Assembly (NCBI RefSeq): GCF_000237325.1 | Contig: NC_017542.1 | Span: forward strand, 3,072,501 to 3,136,500 | Origin: Paenibacillus polymyxa M1 | Lineage (GTDB): Bacteria; Bacillota; Bacilli; Paenibacillales; Paenibacillaceae | DNA length: 64,000 nt | Direction: 5' to 3' | Part shown: in pieces, positions 1 through 9,312 of the stretch | Layout of the letters: every line of letters starts with the position of its first letter | How positions within the stretch are numbered: position 1 is the stretch's first letter | Position numbers and translations under genes: made by a program | The notes under the pieces: generated by a model | Database searches by the model: none | Told to the model about the DNA's origin: nothing | What the model saw: only the letters and a program-made list of their open reading frames with translations

Positions 1-846
1 TGCTTTTTCGTTAATTTGTGCAATAACTTCAGCAGCAACACCGGCACTCTTTTGCGCTTCTTGAACAACGATAGCACGATTGGTTTTTTGAACAGAGGCA
101 ACAATGGTATCAATGTCAATCGGGCTGATTGTACGCAAATCAATGATTTCCACTTTAATACCCTTTGTTTTTTCCAGCTCTTCAGCAGCCTTAACCGAAG
201 TGTGTACCATCATACCGTAAGTAATGATCGTCACATCGGAACCTTCACGAACTACATTTGCCTTGCCCAGTTCAACTGTGTAATCATTCTCAGGAACTTC
301 AGCACGGAATGCATGGTACAGGTTTAAATGCTCCATGAAAAATACTGGATCGTTATCGCGAATAGACGCGATCATAAGACCTTTTGCATCGTAAGGGTTG
401 GAAGGAACAACAACCTTAATACCTGGTGTTTGAGTCAAAAGACCTTCCAAGGAATCTGTATGCAGCTCGGCTGCCTTAACACCGCCACCAAAAGGTGTAC
501 GGAATACGATTGGAGAATTGTAACGTCCGCCGGAACGGTAACGCATACGGGATGCTTGAATTGCCATTTGATCGAGTGCTTCAAAGATAAAGCCTACGAA
601 CTGGATTTCAGCTACAGGGCGGAAACCTTGGATACCCAGACCGACAGCAAGACCCCCGATTGCGGATTCCGCCAGCGGAGTATCGAATACACGTTCTTCG
701 CCAAATTCTTTTTGCAGACCTTCTGTAGCGCGGAATACGCCACCTACATGACCTACGTCTTCACCGAAAAGCAGGACGTTAGGGTCGCGTTTCAACTCTA
801 CGCGCAGTGCGTCACGAATCGCTTCTTTCATGTTCATTTGTGCCAT
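1..846 (-). CDS. pdhB: Pyruvate dehydrogenase E1 component subunit beta (partial, 3' end outside window)
   Basis: The minus-strand frame is open from the window edge to 846 and gives about 282 residues of an E1-beta (transketolase-like) protein starting [14 protein letters not shown]. It includes segments such as LLFGEDVG and GGRYNSP that are typical of PdhB. With PdhA it forms the thiamine diphosphate-dependent E1 that decarboxylates pyruvate and acetylates the E2 lipoyl groups. An in-frame ATG at 855 sits only two bases after the AAGGAGG ribosome site, so the ATG at 846 (spacing 11) is preferred. It lies 100 bp downstream of pdhA in the same operon. About 40 C-terminal residues are missing. 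Confidence 0.95.
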   Translation of the reverse strand, partial: MAQMNMKEAIRDALRVELKRDPNVLLFGEDVGHVGGVFRATEGLQKEFGEERVFDTPLAESAIGGLAVGLGIQGFRPVAEIQFVGFIFEALDQMAIQASRMRYRSGGRYNSPIVFRTPFGGGVKAAELHTDSLEGLLTQTPGIKVVVPSNPYDAKGLMIASIRDNDPVFFMEHLNLYHAFRAEVPENDYTVELGKANVVREGSDVTIITYGMMVHTSVKAAEELEKTKGIKVEIIDLRTISPIDIDTIVASVQKTNRAIVVQEAQKSAGVAAEVIAQINEKA

Positions 847-946
847 TTGCTTCATTTCCTCCTTAAACATTGACAGATCAGTTTCAGTTCAGGTCAATCG
901 AAAAGCAGACCGGATCGGGTAGCCGCCCGGTCTCTTTCAAGTTCAA

Positions 947-2014
947 TTATTTAAAATCAGCTTTTTGTTCTTCCAAGTGCTTAGGCGTAGTTTCGAACAT
1001 GCTATCGATCAGGCCAGGAATTGTCATTTTTTCTGTTTTCTCAGCCTTTTTGATCTCTTCGTTCACTTTTGCCTTAGCTTCTTCTTTTACGCGAGCTGTA
1101 TCTTCTTCAGTCCAAAGACCTTTTTTCTCAAGGTATTTCGCAAAGCGGGCAATTGGATCTTTTGCATTCCATTCGCCTTCTTCTTCTTTAGAACGATATT
1201 TCGTCGCATCATCAGAAAGGGAATGCGGACGGAAACGGTAAGTAACGGCTTCAATCAATGTTGCACCTTCGCCATTACGTCCACGCTCTGCAGCTTCTTG
1301 AACAGCTTTAATAACTGCAAGCACGTCCATACCGTCAATTTTCACGCCTTTAATACCAGCAGCTACTGCTTTATGAGCGATCGAAAGGGCAGCGGTTTGT
1401 TTCGAGAATGGAGTTGTGATCGCGTAACCATTGTTTTGCACAAAGAAAATAACTGGCAATTTGTACACACCAGCATAGTTCAGACCTTCGTAGAAGTCAC
1501 CTTCGGAAGAACCACCGTCACCTGTATATGTAATGACGACTTGTTTTTGTTTTTTTAGTTTGTAGCCCATTGCAATTCCCATAGCGTGCAGAATTTGCGC
1601 GCCAATGATGATTTGCGGCATCAATACGTTAACGCCGTCCGGAATTTGACCACCGTGTTGATGACCACGGGAATACAAGAAAGCTTGATATAATGGCAGG
1701 CCATGCCAAACGAGTTGCGGAATATCTCGGTAGCCTGGTGCAATAAAGTCTTCTTTTTGGAGCGCAAATTCACTACCAACCATTGTTGCTTCTTGTCCGG
1801 ATACCGGAGCGTAGAAGCCGAGACGTCCTTGACGGCCCAAGTTAACAGCACGGTCATCCCAAGTACGTGTAAATACCATACGATACATAATTTCTTTCAA
1901 TTGATCATCTGTAAGTTTAGGCAATTTATCTTTATTGATAATTTCACCATCCGGAGAAAGCACGGACAGAGCCTCAACTTCCTCTGTGTAAACTTCATAA
2001 GGAACCTTGCTCAT
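947..2014 (-). CDS. pdhA: Pyruvate dehydrogenase E1 component subunit alpha
   Basis: A 355-residue E1-alpha subunit. The thiamine diphosphate-binding motif is visible as GDGGSSEGDF, followed about 27 residues later by QNNGYAI, and the phosphorylation-loop-like RFRPHSLSDD lies further on. It pairs with the PdhB encoded downstream. A GTG nine bases upstream keeps the frame open, but GAGGTG lies six bases before the ATG at 2014, so that start is chosen. The gene follows a clear sigma-A promoter and is the first gene of the pdh operon in this window. Confidence 0.95.
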   Translation of the reverse strand: MSKVPYEVYTEEVEALSVLSPDGEIINKDKLPKLTDDQLKEIMYRMVFTRTWDDRAVNLGRQGRLGFYAPVSGQEATMVGSEFALQKEDFIAPGYRDIPQLVWHGLPLYQAFLYSRGHQHGGQIPDGVNVLMPQIIIGAQILHAMGIAMGYKLKKQKQVVITYTGDGGSSEGDFYEGLNYAGVYKLPVIFFVQNNGYAITTPFSKQTAALSIAHKAVAAGIKGVKIDGMDVLAVIKAVQEAAERGRNGEGATLIEAVTYRFRPHSLSDDATKYRSKEEEGEWNAKDPIARFAKYLEKKGLWTEEDTARVKEEAKAKVNEEIKKAEKTEKMTIPGLIDSMFETTPKHLEEQKADFK

Positions 2015-2067
2015 TTTCTTCACCTCAACAAAAAAATTTGAATATCAAGTTCCGCTGTTATAGGATT

Positions 2068-2097
2068 ATTATACACCTGTTATATCGCTCGCGTCAA
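2068..2097 (-). promoter_or_regulatory. Sigma-A promoter for pdhA
   Basis: On the minus strand TTGACG (2097-2092) and TATAAT (2073-2068) are separated by 18 bp, about 55 bp upstream of the pdhA start. This is a near-consensus vegetative promoter and fits a housekeeping operon. Confidence 0.75.
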
Positions 2098-2269
2098 AGA
2101 TTTAGTTATTTTTTTTGAGTTTACCACATTTTTGTGTATGTAACAGGGTGTGTTTTTTACTATAACAGCTTAGTACATGATTGAAATTTTAAACATCTAT
2201 TGCAATCAGGGTAATCTTAACTTATTGTGATCCTTAATGCAAAATAATACCCAAGAAAGGTGACGAAAA

Positions 2270-3004
2270 ATGACGGATTCTCGGTATTTAAAACGAACCA
2301 TCCTTAAAGACGAAGTAGACAGCCGCTTACTTGGCGAAACCCGAACTCTTCGGATTTATTTGCCGCCCGGCTATAATGAAATATTGAGCTACCCGGTCGT
2401 CTACTGTCAGGATGGAGAGGAATTCTTCAACTTTGGACGAATTGCAACACACGCCAACCGTCTCATACTGGATGAGGGCGTGGAACCCTTCATTATTGTA
2501 GGCGTGGAAGTGAACACCAAAATCAGAACTCAGGAGTACGCTCCCTTCGGCAATCGTTTTGAGGCATACACTGCCTGTTTTGCAGAAGAGATTATTCCCT
2601 ATGTGGAACAAAAGTATCCTATAAGAAAAGATGCAGCTTCCCGCATTCTTGCTGGGGATTCACTGGGAGGCAGTGTGTCTTTGCATTTGGCGCTATTGTA
2701 TCCTGAGCTGTTTAATCGCATTATTAGCCTCTCAGGTGCCTACTATGAAGCTTCGCAAGAAATTATTGCCCGTGAGAAAGAACTGTCGCATCTAAATGTA
2801 TGGATGACAGTTGGCCTTCAGGAAGATGCTTTTGAGAGTGATACCGGCATTTACAACTTTGTAGAGCTGAACCGTCAATGCGCAGATTTACTGCGCGAGC
2901 GGAACGCCGAAGTTTCTTACCGTGAAAAGGATGGCAAACATTTATGGGGCTTTTGGCAAAACGAGTTGCCTGACGCGCTAATGTATTTTTTGGATCGTGC
3001 CTGA
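2270..3004 (+). CDS. Putative alpha/beta-hydrolase esterase (esterase D/enterochelin esterase-like)
   Basis: A 244-residue cytoplasmic protein of the esterase D superfamily. The nucleophile elbow is GDSLGG near residue 129, and the likely catalytic His is in KDGKHLWGFW near the C-terminus. The N-terminal RTLRIYLPPGY and VVYCQDGEEFF are typical of the Fes/YbbA-like group, whose members cleave siderophore esters or small acyl esters. The substrate cannot be read from sequence. An AAGGTGA ribosome site precedes the ATG. It stands alone, divergent from pdhA, with its own terminator. Confidence 0.8.
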   Translation: MTDSRYLKRTILKDEVDSRLLGETRTLRIYLPPGYNEILSYPVVYCQDGEEFFNFGRIATHANRLILDEGVEPFIIVGVEVNTKIRTQEYAPFGNRFEAYTACFAEEIIPYVEQKYPIRKDAASRILAGDSLGGSVSLHLALLYPELFNRIISLSGAYYEASQEIIAREKELSHLNVWMTVGLQEDAFESDTGIYNFVELNRQCADLLRERNAEVSYREKDGKHLWGFWQNELPDALMYFLDRA

Positions 3005-3029
3005 GTAAAAAAACATCCCAGACAATGAT

Positions 3030-3080
3030 GAGGAATGGAGCATTGACCTAGGAGGACATAAGGCTCCTTCCTCTTTTTTT
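3030..3080 (+). terminator. Rho-independent terminator of the esterase gene
   Basis: GAGGAA-t-GGAGC pairs with GCTCC-TTCCTC across a 19-nt loop and is followed directly by a run of T. Confidence 0.8.
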
Positions 3081-3149
3081 ATATTTTGATTACGCTTTCA
3101 AAAATATATAACGAAAAACGGCAATGATTGCCGTCATCTGTCGTTCACA

Positions 3150-3614
3150 TTATAGCTTTTCTTCTATGATCTTGTCCAGCAAGGCCTCGCATCCTGCGTC
3201 CAATAATCGATAGGTCTCTTCAAAATTCCCGGTAAAATATGGGTCGGGTACTTCTCTTAACTTTTCTTGAGGAAGCAAATCCATGAATTTTAGAATATCA
3301 GCATCTGCTCCACCTGCAAGTTTACGCATGTTTCGTTCATTAGAGTCATCCATGCACACAATATAATCAAATGCGTCAAAATCACGATCCGTTATTTGCC
3401 GTGCCTGTATGCCTTGTTCGCTGATTCCGTGCAGTTTAAGCTGCTTTAGCGTTCCCTCATGCGGAGGATTTCCAATATGCCAGTCACCTGTTCCAGCCGA
3501 GTCCACCCGAATTTCTGCGTCTAATCCCCGTTCCTTTGCTTTATGTCTCAGTATTGCCTCCCCCATGGGAGAGCGGCAAATATTGCCCAAACACACAAAC
3601 AAAACGTTAATCAT
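3150..3614 (-). CDS. Low molecular weight protein tyrosine phosphatase
   Basis: A 154-residue LMW-PTP. The phosphate-binding loop CLGNICRS (CX5R-S) is at residues 8-15 and the general-acid loop is DPYF near residue 126, both intact. It dephosphorylates phosphotyrosine (or phosphoarginine, in YwlE-type members) in the cytoplasm; the family alone does not settle which. The start MINVLFV follows GGAAGGGG with good spacing. A longer TTG-started frame to 3686 adds residues with no family counterpart and is rejected. It is a single gene, divergent from thiN. Confidence 0.9.
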   Translation of the reverse strand: MINVLFVCLGNICRSPMGEAILRHKAKERGLDAEIRVDSAGTGDWHIGNPPHEGTLKQLKLHGISEQGIQARQITDRDFDAFDYIVCMDDSNERNMRKLAGGADADILKFMDLLPQEKLREVPDPYFTGNFEETYRLLDAGCEALLDKIIEEKL

Positions 3615-3758
3615 TTCGTTCCCCTTCCTATTCACGTCGCACTTTTTTTCTGTTCCATTGTAGCCAGGACCTCCAAAATTGTGCAAGCCATATTTAACGC
3701 GGTATACTTAAAATGATCGTATATCTGGAACCGTATGCAGAAAGAAAGGATGTTGGTT

Positions 3759-4400
3759 ATGATGAAAAAGCGAGCCATTGTATTTTCAGGCGGTCGTCTT
3801 AATGAAGAAGATTTACAACAAATACAACCCGATGATTTTATTATAGGCGCAGATAAAGGTGCCCTTTTCCTAATAGAACACGGTATTACACCACATGTCT
3901 CTGTAGGAGATTTTGATTCGATTACTTCAGAGGAACAAGAACAGGTAAAATCAGCAAGCCAACGTATGATTGCGTGCGATCCAGTACATAAGGACCTAAC
4001 TGATACAGAGCTTGCTTTAGAAATTGCTATGGAAGAACAAGTAGATCATGTACTCTTTCTCGGTGTTACTGGCACTCGAATGGACCACACCTTAGCCAAT
4101 GTTCAAATATTAGTACGGGCCATGCAGCATCACATTAGTTGCGCTATCATGGACGCACATAATTATATTGAGCTGACCGAATCAACGCTCGAGATCCAGC
4201 CCATGGGCTATACATATACATCCCTGATTCCTATGACCGCCGAAGTAACAGGTATACAACTGGAAGGATTTATGTATCCCCTTCATAATGCCACCCTCAA
4301 AATGGGACAATCACGGGGTGTCAGCAATAAGCTAACGGCTGCAAAAGGTACTATTTCTATCAAAAGCGGTCTACTACTCGTTATTCAAAGCAAGGATTAA
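3759..4400 (+). CDS. thiN: Thiamine pyrophosphokinase
   Basis: A 213-residue ThiN/YloS-type kinase that transfers pyrophosphate from ATP to thiamine to make thiamine diphosphate. Seen motifs are FSGGRL near the start, GADKGA, the substrate/metal loop VGDFDSI, and GVTGTRMDH. The in-frame ATG at 3735 has no ribosome site, whereas AAAGGA sits eight bases before the ATG pair at 3759/3762. Thiamine diphosphate is the E1 cofactor of the nearby PdhAB and the ligand of the riboswitch at 10.3 kb, but the gene is not in the riboswitch operon. Confidence 0.9.
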   Translation: MMKKRAIVFSGGRLNEEDLQQIQPDDFIIGADKGALFLIEHGITPHVSVGDFDSITSEEQEQVKSASQRMIACDPVHKDLTDTELALEIAMEEQVDHVLFLGVTGTRMDHTLANVQILVRAMQHHISCAIMDAHNYIELTESTLEIQPMGYTYTSLIPMTAEVTGIQLEGFMYPLHNATLKMGQSRGVSNKLTAAKGTISIKSGLLLVIQSKD

Positions 4401-4443
4401 TTATGACATTGTTGTAACTATTTAAAAAGTTGTTCACACACTC

Positions 4444-4478
4444 AAAACCCTTGACTAACAAGGGTTTTTCGGTTTTTT
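4444..4478 (+). terminator. Terminator downstream of thiN
   Basis: AAAACCCTT and AAGGGTTTT form a 9-bp stem with a 7-nt loop, followed by TCGGTTTTTT. Confidence 0.85.
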
Positions 4479-4681
4479 AAAGGTACTAGAATTAATTTAT
4501 TTTTTACAAATTGTAATTTTTAATCGTTTTTTAATAATCGCGACGTAAGCCTTGCTCCACAAGCATTTGAGAGTAGTTTTCCAACTATTAGGCGGCTTCA
4601 AAACTGTTATACTCAACGCTGTCAGTTAGTTAGCAACTCAGCAAAATATTGAACAAATCAATTTTTGGAGGTACTTACAAC

Positions 4682-5182
4682 ATGAATATGCATAAAATCA
4701 TAAAAAAGGTAATTATCGCAGGAGTCGCTGCCACTATCGGCTTTGGTACTTTTGCCATTGAGGGAACAAATACAGCACAAGCTGCTACTGCTACTACTAC
4801 TGTAGGTCAAAAAGTAATTAACTACGGCAAAAAATATATGGGTACTCCTTATAAGTTTGGAGCTTCCACAAGCACTACACGCAATTTTGACTGTTCTTCT
4901 TTCATGAAGCACATATTCAAGAAATACGGAGTCGATTTGCCGCGTACTTCTGTTCAACAGTCTAAAGTCGGACATGCCGTATCCAAGGCTAATTTGAAAA
5001 AAGGTGACTTAGTGTTCTTTTCAAGCGGTAGCCGTGCCACAGGACGCAATATTACTCACGTAGCAGTATATATGGGCGGGGGTAAAATCCTACACACTTA
5101 CGGTGGACCTGGGGTGACCATCTCTGATTTGAACTCCGGCAACTGGAAAAGAACGTACATTAAAGCACGTCGCGTGCTGTAA
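4682..5182 (+). CDS. Secreted NlpC/P60 cell-wall endopeptidase
   Basis: A 166-residue exported protein. A basic n-region and hydrophobic core end in TAQA, a signal-peptidase I site near residue 35. The rest is one NlpC/P60 domain with the catalytic Cys in NFDCSSF, the His in NITHVAVY and a third polar residue near LHTYGG. It probably cleaves stem peptides of peptidoglycan. There is no SH3 or LysM domain, so it is a minimal hydrolase. GGAGGT precedes the ATG at 4682. The roughly 200-bp leader was checked for a c-di-AMP riboswitch, common upstream of such genes, and none was recognised. Confidence 0.9.
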   Translation: MNMHKIIKKVIIAGVAATIGFGTFAIEGTNTAQAATATTTVGQKVINYGKKYMGTPYKFGASTSTTRNFDCSSFMKHIFKKYGVDLPRTSVQQSKVGHAVSKANLKKGDLVFFSSGSRATGRNITHVAVYMGGGKILHTYGGPGVTISDLNSGNWKRTYIKARRVL

Positions 5183-5204
5183 TGTAGAACTCATTTAAAT
5201 TGGT

Positions 5205-5234
5205 AAGCCGGGACGAAAGGTCTCGGCTTTTTTT
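5205..5234 (+). terminator. Terminator of the NlpC/P60 gene
   Basis: AAGCCGGGAC and GTCTCGGCTT pair (one G-U) around GAAAG and run into seven T. Confidence 0.85.
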
Positions 5235-5248
5235 ATTTATACTTTATG

Positions 5249-5941
5249 CTATTTTGCTTCAGTTGGCGTTCTGAGTGAATAGCCAATGCCTCGTTCCGTT
5301 CGAATCATTTTAAACTTTTGCCCTCTATCTACTTTAACCCTTAAATGCCTGATGTACACATCTACTACGTTCGTATCAGCGATATAATCATGTTTCCAAA
5401 CATCCTTTAAAATTTGCTGCCTGCTACAAACTTGGTTAAGATGTATCGCCAGATGTAGCAAAAGATCGAATTCTTTCGGAGTTAATTCCAGCTTTCGCTC
5501 CCCTCTGCTCACCATTCTGCTTGCAGTGTCTATATGTAAATCTCCTGCCTCGATTGCTCTTTTCACATCACGTTCAACACCAAAAATTCGTAATAAATTA
5601 GCTACTCTAGCCTGAAGAACTCTAGGATAAAAGGGCACTACCATTACATCATGTGCTCCTTGTTCAAAGCAGTAAACCATAAGTGCTTCCTCATCTGATG
5701 AAATCATTACAAGCAGTGGAACATGAGGATAGTTCTGCTGCAAAATGCGAATCAAGCCTTGAGTGTCCGCCTGTTCATCTTTAATGTTCAGGAGTAGCAA
5801 ACTCACAGGATTTTGAGCTATATAAGGGCTTACATCCGATGTATTACGAACATGAACCACCTGATAACCTGCCTGCTCCAATGGATGAACGAATACAGCG
5901 GGCGCTTCATTTTCATCCACAAGTACAATTAACGGGCTCAT
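5249..5941 (-). CDS. OmpR/PhoB-family response regulator with degenerate receiver
   Basis: A 230-residue two-domain regulator. The receiver (about 1-120) is followed by a complete winged-helix DNA-binding domain, seen in LTPKEFDLLLHL, the turn with DVWKHD, DVYIRHLRVKVD and RTERGIGYSL. The receiver keeps the acidic VDENE, but the expected phosphoacceptor Asp is Asn (LLLLNIKDE) and the conserved Lys of the K-P-F motif is Val (MVVPFYP). This suggests phosphorylation-independent control. No histidine kinase is adjacent. The start MSPLIV has AGGTGGGTGA upstream; longer in-frame starts lack one. Confidence 0.85.
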   Translation of the reverse strand: MSPLIVLVDENEAPAVFVHPLEQAGYQVVHVRNTSDVSPYIAQNPVSLLLLNIKDEQADTQGLIRILQQNYPHVPLLVMISSDEEALMVYCFEQGAHDVMVVPFYPRVLQARVANLLRIFGVERDVKRAIEAGDLHIDTASRMVSRGERKLELTPKEFDLLLHLAIHLNQVCSRQQILKDVWKHDYIADTNVVDVYIRHLRVKVDRGQKFKMIRTERGIGYSLRTPTEAK

Positions 5942-6030
5942 CTTTTCACCCACCTGGTTTGGACATCGCATTACATATTGGATACGAACAAGTTTGTTAT
6001 AAGCCATTTAAACATATTTGTGTTAGTGTA

Positions 6031-6073
6031 ACAAAAAAGCAGAAAATCATTCTCAAAGAATGGTTTTCTGCTT
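6031..6073 (-). terminator. Terminator of the thiamine operon
   Basis: AGCAGAAAA-CATTCT and AGAATG-TTTTCTGCT form a long hairpin. In the minus direction it ends in TTTTTTG just after thiF. Confidence 0.8.
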
Positions 6074-6081
6074 TATGGTTT

Positions 6082-7140
6082 TCAGCCCAAATAGCGATGA
6101 TATAGACTTCTTGCTTTTGCCAAGTCCTTTGTCCCATGGATCAGCGCTCTGCCATCTGCAAAAACAACCAAGCGATGCTCGCCCACACTAAAGGAAACCA
6201 GATACGAATTCCACTCTACGTTCCCCTCACCCAATGCTGTAAATCTATTTGCTACCTCTGCGAGATTCAGATGTGTCCGGTTGGCAGGTCTTATTTGAAC
6301 GGTATCCCTACCGCACAAAACATCTGTTTTCTGCCGATAAGAGGCTGATAAATAGGGATACGTCGGTTGGCTACCGCAAGAAGGACAATTCGCTTTTTTT
6401 AGACGATCCACTGCTATTGCTACATACTCATTTTTCCACAAATCAAACGAAAGCAACTTTCCTCTCAAGTTCTCAGGATATCCACCAAGAAGCTTGAAAG
6501 CTTCCGTAGTCTGGTTAGCGGTGACCATTTGTACTGCCTGCGGAATAATCCCGGCCGTATCACAGGTCTCCCCTCCAAGCGGTACAGTTCCCATCAGACA
6601 GTGTAGACAAGGTGTCTGACCCGGTAAAATAGTGTAAGTTACACCATAGCTACCCACACATCCTCCATAAATCCAAGGAATGCGATGCTTGAGTGCCATG
6701 TCGTTCATAAGAAGCCGGGTATCGAAATTATCGGTTGCATCCATCATGAGATCTACCCCCTGGATCAACTCTTCCAGCTCTTCTATCCCAACATCCAAGA
6801 CATGTGCATGTACAATTGTTTCCGAATTAATATCCTTTAATCTTCGCTGGGCAGCTACTGCTTTGGGACACCTTTGCACAGCATCACTTTCCTGAAAAAG
6901 CTGCTGGCGCTGCAAATTGCTCCATTCCACATAATCCCGGTCTACCAGGCTTACCGTACCTACGCCTCCACGAACTAACGTTTCTGCAATACCTGTGCCC
7001 AGCGCTCCAACACCTATGATTAGTACGTGAGAGGAAGCAAGCCGGCGTTGGCCTGCAGGCCCAAAGGGTGCAAACCTTTCCTGTCTGGAATAACGGTCAC
7101 TTTGTGGTGGTTCAGCAGCAGATTTTTTAGTAATCCTCAT
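6082..7140 (-). CDS. thiF: ThiF-family sulfur-carrier adenylyltransferase
   Basis: A 352-residue ThiF/MoeB/E1-like protein that adenylates the C-terminal glycine of ThiS with ATP. The nucleotide-binding loop GVGALGTG is near residue 43, the [13 protein letters not shown] motif near 67, and zinc-type Cys pairs occur at CLHCL and NCPSCGS. It is about 100 residues longer than enteric ThiF; the C-terminal extension resembles the extra domain of Gram-positive MoeB/ThiF proteins and is not assigned. Its ATG overlaps the thiG stop (ATGA), indicating translational coupling. It is the last gene of the riboswitch operon. Confidence 0.9.
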   Translation of the reverse strand: MRITKKSAAEPPQSDRYSRQERFAPFGPAGQRRLASSHVLIIGVGALGTGIAETLVRGGVGTVSLVDRDYVEWSNLQRQQLFQESDAVQRCPKAVAAQRRLKDINSETIVHAHVLDVGIEELEELIQGVDLMMDATDNFDTRLLMNDMALKHRIPWIYGGCVGSYGVTYTILPGQTPCLHCLMGTVPLGGETCDTAGIIPQAVQMVTANQTTEAFKLLGGYPENLRGKLLSFDLWKNEYVAIAVDRLKKANCPSCGSQPTYPYLSASYRQKTDVLCGRDTVQIRPANRTHLNLAEVANRFTALGEGNVEWNSYLVSFSVGEHRLVVFADGRALIHGTKDLAKARSLYHRYLG

Positions 7141-7904
7141 CCCTGAACCATGCCTTCTATCGGACTGCTTGCTGAAGCATAACGTTTTACAGGAATCATC
7201 CCCGCCTCAAATCCATATCTACCTGCACGTACAGCCAACTTCATGGCCTCAGCCATTTTCACAGGATCCTTCGCTCCTGAGACAGCTGTATTCAGCAGAA
7301 CACCATCTGCTCCCAACTGCATTGCCATTGCTGCGTCACCAGGTGAGCGAATACCAGCATCGACAATGACCGGAACTTCCGCTTGCTCGATAATCAACTC
7401 TAACGAAAACGGATTGAGCAAACCATGTCCTGTACCAATCGGCGACGCTCCAGGCATTACGGCATGTACTCCAAGCTCTTGCAACCTCTTCGCTAGTATC
7501 ACATCATCCGATATGTAGGGTAGCACGACAAAGCCTTCCTCTAGCAACTTTTCACTAGCTTTCAATGTTTCAAAAGGATCAGGCAACAGCGTCTTGCTAT
7601 CCCCAATGACTTCTACCTTAATCATATCGCACAAGCCGGAGGCTTTTGCCAACTTGGCAATACGGATTGCCTCCTCTGCTGTTGTTGCCCCCGCTGTGTT
7701 GGGAAGAAGTGTATACCGGTTCAAATCCAGTGTATCGAGAAAATGCTGCTTATCCCGTTCCTCCAAATTCAGTCTGCGCACAGCGAACGTTAATATTTCC
7801 GTCTCAGCAGCCTCTACGGCTTGGGATTGGATATCCAGATCCGGAAATTTCCCTGTTCCTAGCAACAGCCTTGAGGTAAAAGATGCTTTTCCAATGGTTA
7901 ACAT
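7137..7904 (-). CDS. thiG: Thiazole synthase
   Basis: A 255-residue ThiG TIM barrel. It combines deoxyxylulose 5-phosphate, dehydroglycine (from ThiO) and ThiS-thiocarboxylate into the thiazole phosphate. Recognisable segments are [28 protein letters not shown] and [12 protein letters not shown]. The lysine that forms the imine with substrate lies in [15 protein letters not shown] is nine bases upstream of the ATG at 7904; a longer frame to 7943 has no family similarity. It lies between thiS (2-bp gap) and thiF (4-bp overlap). Confidence 0.95.
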   Translation of the reverse strand: MLTIGKASFTSRLLLGTGKFPDLDIQSQAVEAAETEILTFAVRRLNLEERDKQHFLDTLDLNRYTLLPNTAGATTAEEAIRIAKLAKASGLCDMIKVEVIGDSKTLLPDPFETLKASEKLLEEGFVVLPYISDDVILAKRLQELGVHAVMPGASPIGTGHGLLNPFSLELIIEQAEVPVIVDAGIRSPGDAAMAMQLGADGVLLNTAVSGAKDPVKMAEAMKLAVRAGRYGFEAGMIPVKRYASASSPIEGMVQG

Positions 7905-7906
7905 GA

Positions 7907-8110
7907 TCAACCGCCTCCTACAAAATGTACGATTTCTAGGCAATCTCCATCCTTAAGTACCGTTTCATGATGATCTTCACGGGTCAATATATGCCGATTC
8001 AGCTCTACCACTACGGTTTTCACCTTTAAATCAAGTTCATGCAGCAATTGATCCACACGAGTGATTCGATTGGAAATGGTCATACTCTGTCCGTTAATGG
8101 TCAGCTTCAT
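7907..8110 (-). CDS. thiS: Thiamine sulfur-carrier protein ThiS
   Basis: A 67-residue ubiquitin-fold protein ending in the Gly-Gly tail (HFVGGG) that ThiF adenylates and that carries the thiocarboxylate. The N-terminal MKLTINGQ strand and VVVELNRHI are typical. Its ATG overlaps the thiO stop by four bases, so it is probably translated by coupling. Confidence 0.95.
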   Translation of the reverse strand: MKLTINGQSMTISNRITRVDQLLHELDLKVKTVVVELNRHILTREDHHETVLKDGDCLEIVHFVGGG

Positions 8111-9255
8111 AAGCTTTCCTCCTTGAGAAGTTCAGAAGAAAATTTACTTATTCCAAGTCCAGCTGCACCTGCCCCTTTAAGCATAGCTGCCATCGCTCGC
8201 CCAGTCGCATCACTAAGCAGGACACCGTTGCGATAATGCCCGACTGCAGCATAGACGCCCTCTACTCCAGGAACAGGTCCAATGAAAGGACGCTCCGCAG
8301 CTGCCTGCGGACGCAAGCCTGCCCATGCACGTACAAAAGAAGCTTCCTGTACACGCGGTAACCAGGCAGATGCACGTGCTAACAACCCCTTTAAGCCACC
8401 TACGGTCACCTCTTTGTCATATTGATGCGGAAGACTCGTGGCACCAATCCAAAGCTCGTTATTCTGTTTAGGCACGAGGTAAATATCGTCAGCATAAATG
8501 GTATAATCCAACGGATGATCCTTCAAGGAGACCGCTACCGCTTCGCCCTTGACCGGGTATAGTGGATAATCAAACCCAATTTGTTCTAGCAATTTCAAGC
8601 TGTCCAAGCCTGCGGCAATCACGACCTGATCGCAGGAAAAAAATCCACTATCCGTTCGCACACCACAAACTCGACCATCCTGTATGACCAGTTCCTCAGC
8701 TTGAGTTCCAGACCATATTGTTGCTCCCAGCACCGCAGCTGCCCCTGCATAAGCACGGCAAAGCTGGACAGGAGACACTTGTGTCTCCTTTGATCGGTAG
8801 ATAGCCCCAATTACTTGATCTGCCAAGCCCGGAATCCGTCGGGCCAACTCCTTGGCATCCCACCAAATGGGACGATCATCCTCTCGCATATTCGCAGCAT
8901 TCCAGCGTTTTTGGCCCTCTGCTTCCGAACGAAATGGGGTCACAAATCCTCCTGTACGAAAGTCCACTGAAATACCCGATAAACGTTCCAAATCACAGAC
9001 AAGGTCAGGGAATGCATCTCGACTTGTACGGGCAAATCGTGCCAGCTCAAGGTCTGCAAACTCTTCACTTTCCGCTGCCAGCATTCCCACCGCTGCTCCT
9101 GATGCTCCCTCACCAGGGATCCATCGTTCCAGCATGATCGTACTACGTCCCTCCTTAGCCACATGATAAGCAATGGAACTGCCGATCACACCTCCGCCTA
9201 TGACCAAGCATTCAGCGTGTCCTATCGCTTTTTTCTCTGTATGTGTCTTTGACAT
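8107..9255 (-). CDS. thiO: Glycine oxidase
   Basis: A 382-residue FAD-dependent amine oxidase of the DAO family that oxidises glycine to dehydroglycine for ThiG. The Rossmann motif GGGVIGSSIAYH is near residue 20, the acidic ribose-binding residue is in IMLERW, and the C-terminal VGHYRNGVLL(S) flavin/substrate segment is present. GAGGAG lies 11 bases before the ATG. It lies between tenI (57-bp gap) and thiS. Confidence 0.93.
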   Translation of the reverse strand: MSKTHTEKKAIGHAECLVIGGGVIGSSIAYHVAKEGRSTIMLERWIPGEGASGAAVGMLAAESEEFADLELARFARTSRDAFPDLVCDLERLSGISVDFRTGGFVTPFRSEAEGQKRWNAANMREDDRPIWWDAKELARRIPGLADQVIGAIYRSKETQVSPVQLCRAYAGAAAVLGATIWSGTQAEELVIQDGRVCGVRTDSGFFSCDQVVIAAGLDSLKLLEQIGFDYPLYPVKGEAVAVSLKDHPLDYTIYADDIYLVPKQNNELWIGATSLPHQYDKEVTVGGLKGLLARASAWLPRVQEASFVRAWAGLRPQAAAERPFIGPVPGVEGVYAAVGHYRNGVLLSDATGRAMAAMLKGAGAAGLGISKFSSELLKEESL

Positions 9256-9312
9256 ATGTTCCGTGTCTCCTCTCCAGTAAGCATTCTGCTTTCCCTTCGT
9301 CTTGTTTTCTTG

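Noticed and set aside
4480..4680. c-di-AMP (ydaO-type) riboswitch before the NlpC/P60 gene
   Set aside because: Location is typical, but the conserved aptamer segments could not be found in the leader.
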